Positions 32,756 to 34,009 of a stretch of DNA of 34,009 bases are shown in pieces (position 1 is the stretch's first letter; every line of letters begins with the position of its first letter). This stretch comes from Sporosarcina sp. P13 (lineage in GTDB: Bacteria; Bacillota; Bacilli; Bacillales_A; Planococcaceae). The notes beneath the pieces are model-generated. The model saw only the letters and a program-made list of their open reading frames with translations. It ran no database searches and had not been told where the DNA came from. The stretch spans positions 1 through 34,009 of the forward strand of contig NZ_PDYM01000033.1 of NCBI RefSeq assembly GCF_002743055.1, in the 5' to 3' direction. Both the position numbers and the translations under genes were made by a program.

Positions 32756-32862
32756 CAGTCGTAGCTTTAAAAAGTAGTCATAAATCCAATGCTATACGCG
32801 CATCCTATAATACTTCTTCCATACAAGTTTAGTTTCAATACAAATTAATTAAAATGAAAGTG

Positions 32863-32892
32863 TTGACAAGAGAAAGGAATCTGTGATATATT
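32863..32892 (+). promoter_or_regulatory. Promoter of the ring-cleaving dioxygenase gene
   Basis: TTGACA (32863-32868), an 18-nt spacer and TATATT (32887-32892), a strong sigma-A-type promoter. The start would be near 32899, giving a leader of about 125 nt. Confidence 0.82.
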
Positions 32893-32893
32893 T

Positions 32894-32909
32894 ATTTCGA
32901 ATTCGAGAT
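32894..32909. promoter_or_regulatory. MhqR-type operator
   Basis: ATTTCGAATTCGAGAT is a 16-bp palindrome with one mismatched pair. It matches the MhqR box of B. subtilis as I recall it (ATCTCGAATTCGAGAT), which controls mhqA, mhqED, mhqNOP and azoR2. It directly follows the -10, over the transcription start, a classic repression position. Confidence 0.75.
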
Positions 32910-32974
32910 GAATCAATTAAATGCAAATACTACTTAAAAAAGTTGTAACCAAATATATTTTTTTCAATAATATT

Positions 32975-32990
32975 ATCTCGAATTAATTGT
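32975..32990. promoter_or_regulatory. Second MhqR half-site in the leader
   Basis: ATCTCGAATTAATTGT keeps one intact half (ATCTCGAA) of the palindrome 81 nt upstream; the other half is degenerate. It may be an auxiliary site about 35 nt before the start codon. Confidence 0.45.
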
Positions 32991-33024
32991 ATACCAATTT
33001 GAACTAATGATAGGAGGAACTATA

Positions 33025-34008
33025 ATGAATCACTTAAAAGGAATTCACCACGTAACAGCTATAACAAGTAGTGCAGAAAAGAATTATGAATTTTTTACCT
33101 ATGTATTGGGAATGCGTCTCGTAAAGAAAACAGTCAATCAGGATGATATTCAAACGTATCACTTATTCTTCGCGGACGATAAAGGCTCTGCCGGTACAGA
33201 TATGACATTTTTCGATTTCCCAGGTATTCCAAAAGGTACACATGGAACGAATGAGATTTATAAAACGGCTTTCCGTGTGCCGACAGACGCTGCCCTTGAT
33301 TACTGGGTGAAACGTTTTGATAAGTACGAAGTGAAAAATACTGGTATTAAAGATGTTTTCGGTAAGAAAACTATTTCGTTTGTTGACTTTGATGACCAAC
33401 AATATATGTTAGTTTCTGATGAGTTTAACGAAGGTATTGAGTCAGGAACACCCTGGCAGAATGGTCCAGTACCTTTGGAGTTTGCCATTACAGGTTTAGG
33501 ACCCGTTCATATTCGTATCTCGCAATTTGACCATTTTAAAGAGGTTTTAGAAAAAGTCATGTTAATGCGCGAAATCGCAACTGAAGGTTCGCTTCATTTA
33601 TTTGAAGTCGGTGAAGGTGGCAATGGTGCGCAAGTCATTGTGGAACATAATGAAAACCTACCAGCTGGGCGACAAGGATTTGGTACAGTGCATCACGCAG
33701 CCTTCCGCGTGGAAGATACAAACGTATTACATGAGTGGATCAATCATATGGAAGCGGCAGGATTCCGTACGTCTGGTTATGTGGATCGCTTCTTCTTTGA
33801 ATCTTTATATGCACGGGTAGCACCAGGCATCCTCTTTGAATGGGCAACAGATGGTCCTGGCTTTATGGGAGATGAACCGTATGAAACGGTAGGGGAAATC
33901 TTGTCGTTACCGCCATTCCTTGAAGGGGAAAGGAAACAAATTGAAGCATCAGTAAGACCAATCGACACAGTACGTAGCACACTTAAAATTGAAAAAGAGT
34001 ATTTGTAA
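33025..34008 (+). CDS. Ring-cleaving dioxygenase of the MhqA/MhqO family
   Basis: A 327-residue protein with two glyoxalase-like (VOC) domains. Metal ligands are visible at HHVT (His8 or His9), TVHHAAFRV (His223 or His224) and LFEWATD (Glu272), the extradiol-dioxygenase pattern. B. subtilis MhqA, MhqE and MhqO are of this type and size; they are induced by hydroquinone and catechol and help clear them. The ATG at 33025 has TAGGAGGAAC 4-8 nt upstream; an earlier in-frame start lacks a site. It has a strong promoter with an MhqR-type operator, so it should be derepressed by quinones. It ends one base before the window end, so following mhq genes would lie outside. The exact paralogue is not assigned. 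Confidence 0.9.
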   Translation: MNHLKGIHHVTAITSSAEKNYEFFTYVLGMRLVKKTVNQDDIQTYHLFFADDKGSAGTDMTFFDFPGIPKGTHGTNEIYKTAFRVPTDAALDYWVKRFDKYEVKNTGIKDVFGKKTISFVDFDDQQYMLVSDEFNEGIESGTPWQNGPVPLEFAITGLGPVHIRISQFDHFKEVLEKVMLMREIATEGSLHLFEVGEGGNGAQVIVEHNENLPAGRQGFGTVHHAAFRVEDTNVLHEWINHMEAAGFRTSGYVDRFFFESLYARVAPGILFEWATDGPGFMGDEPYETVGEILSLPPFLEGERKQIEASVRPIDTVRSTLKIEKEYL

Positions 34009-34009
34009 G

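Noticed and set aside
1..34009. CRISPR array, prophage, insertion sequence, tRNA or rRNA
   Set aside because: No regularly spaced repeats, transposase/integrase frames, tRNA-like folds or rRNA segments were noticed on either strand.

Overview
The window looks like chromosomal DNA of a low-to-mid GC Gram-positive bacterium of the order Bacillales. A Planococcaceae/Sporosarcina-like host is my inference. It rests on the Bacillus-type RNase P RNA placed between gpsB and a ypsC-type methyltransferase, a 1197-residue double-headed dynamin of the DynA type, strong AGGAGG ribosome binding sites and frequent TTG/GTG starts. No tRNA, rRNA, CRISPR array, insertion sequence or prophage was seen.

Layout. 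(1) 1-3000: dapA on the minus strand under a lysine riboswitch with an intrinsic terminator, then an HxlR-type regulator convergent with an alpha/beta hydrolase. (2) 3200-15530: a housekeeping block with a YprB-like exonuclease, gpsB, rnpB, a THUMP-domain 23S rRNA methyltransferase, a DinG-type Fe-S helicase, a CheX-like phosphatase, dynA coupled to a 3-mercaptopyruvate-type sulfurtransferase, a metallophosphoesterase, an RNase HI-like protein, a small zinc-finger protein and a cold-shock protein. (3) 15700-16980: lrgAB with its own promoter and a strong terminator. (4) 16989-26794: a catabolic locus. A GntR/FCD regulator heads mdcH-mdcA-mdcB-mdcC-mdcDE-mdcG, a complete biotin-independent malonate decarboxylase with beta and gamma subunits fused. 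Divergent from it is an M20 metallopeptidase overlapping a YfcC-family transporter. Two copies of ACAGTCGAC lie in the shared control region, one on the gntR transcription start and one within a 20-bp near-palindrome facing the M20 side.

(5) 26800-29750: a more AT-rich, gene-poor accessory stretch with an orphan VOC protein, unexplained hairpins, a probable ATP-grasp gene remnant and a DUF1772 membrane-protein gene broken by one in-frame TGA. (6) 29750-34008: a thiol/quinone-stress-like group with a TetR regulator divergent from a DsbA-family protein and a YdhR-like small protein, then a pirin, and a ring-cleaving dioxygenase of the MhqA/MhqO family whose promoter carries an MhqR-type operator.

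The most interesting reading is that region 4 is one GntR-controlled unit. The transporter would import, and the M20 hydrolase cleave, a malonyl- or other acyl-amide, and the decarboxylase would convert released malonate to acetate and CO2. The enzymes of the decarboxylase are clear; the link to the M20/YfcC pair is inference from the arrangement and the shared operator-like sequences.
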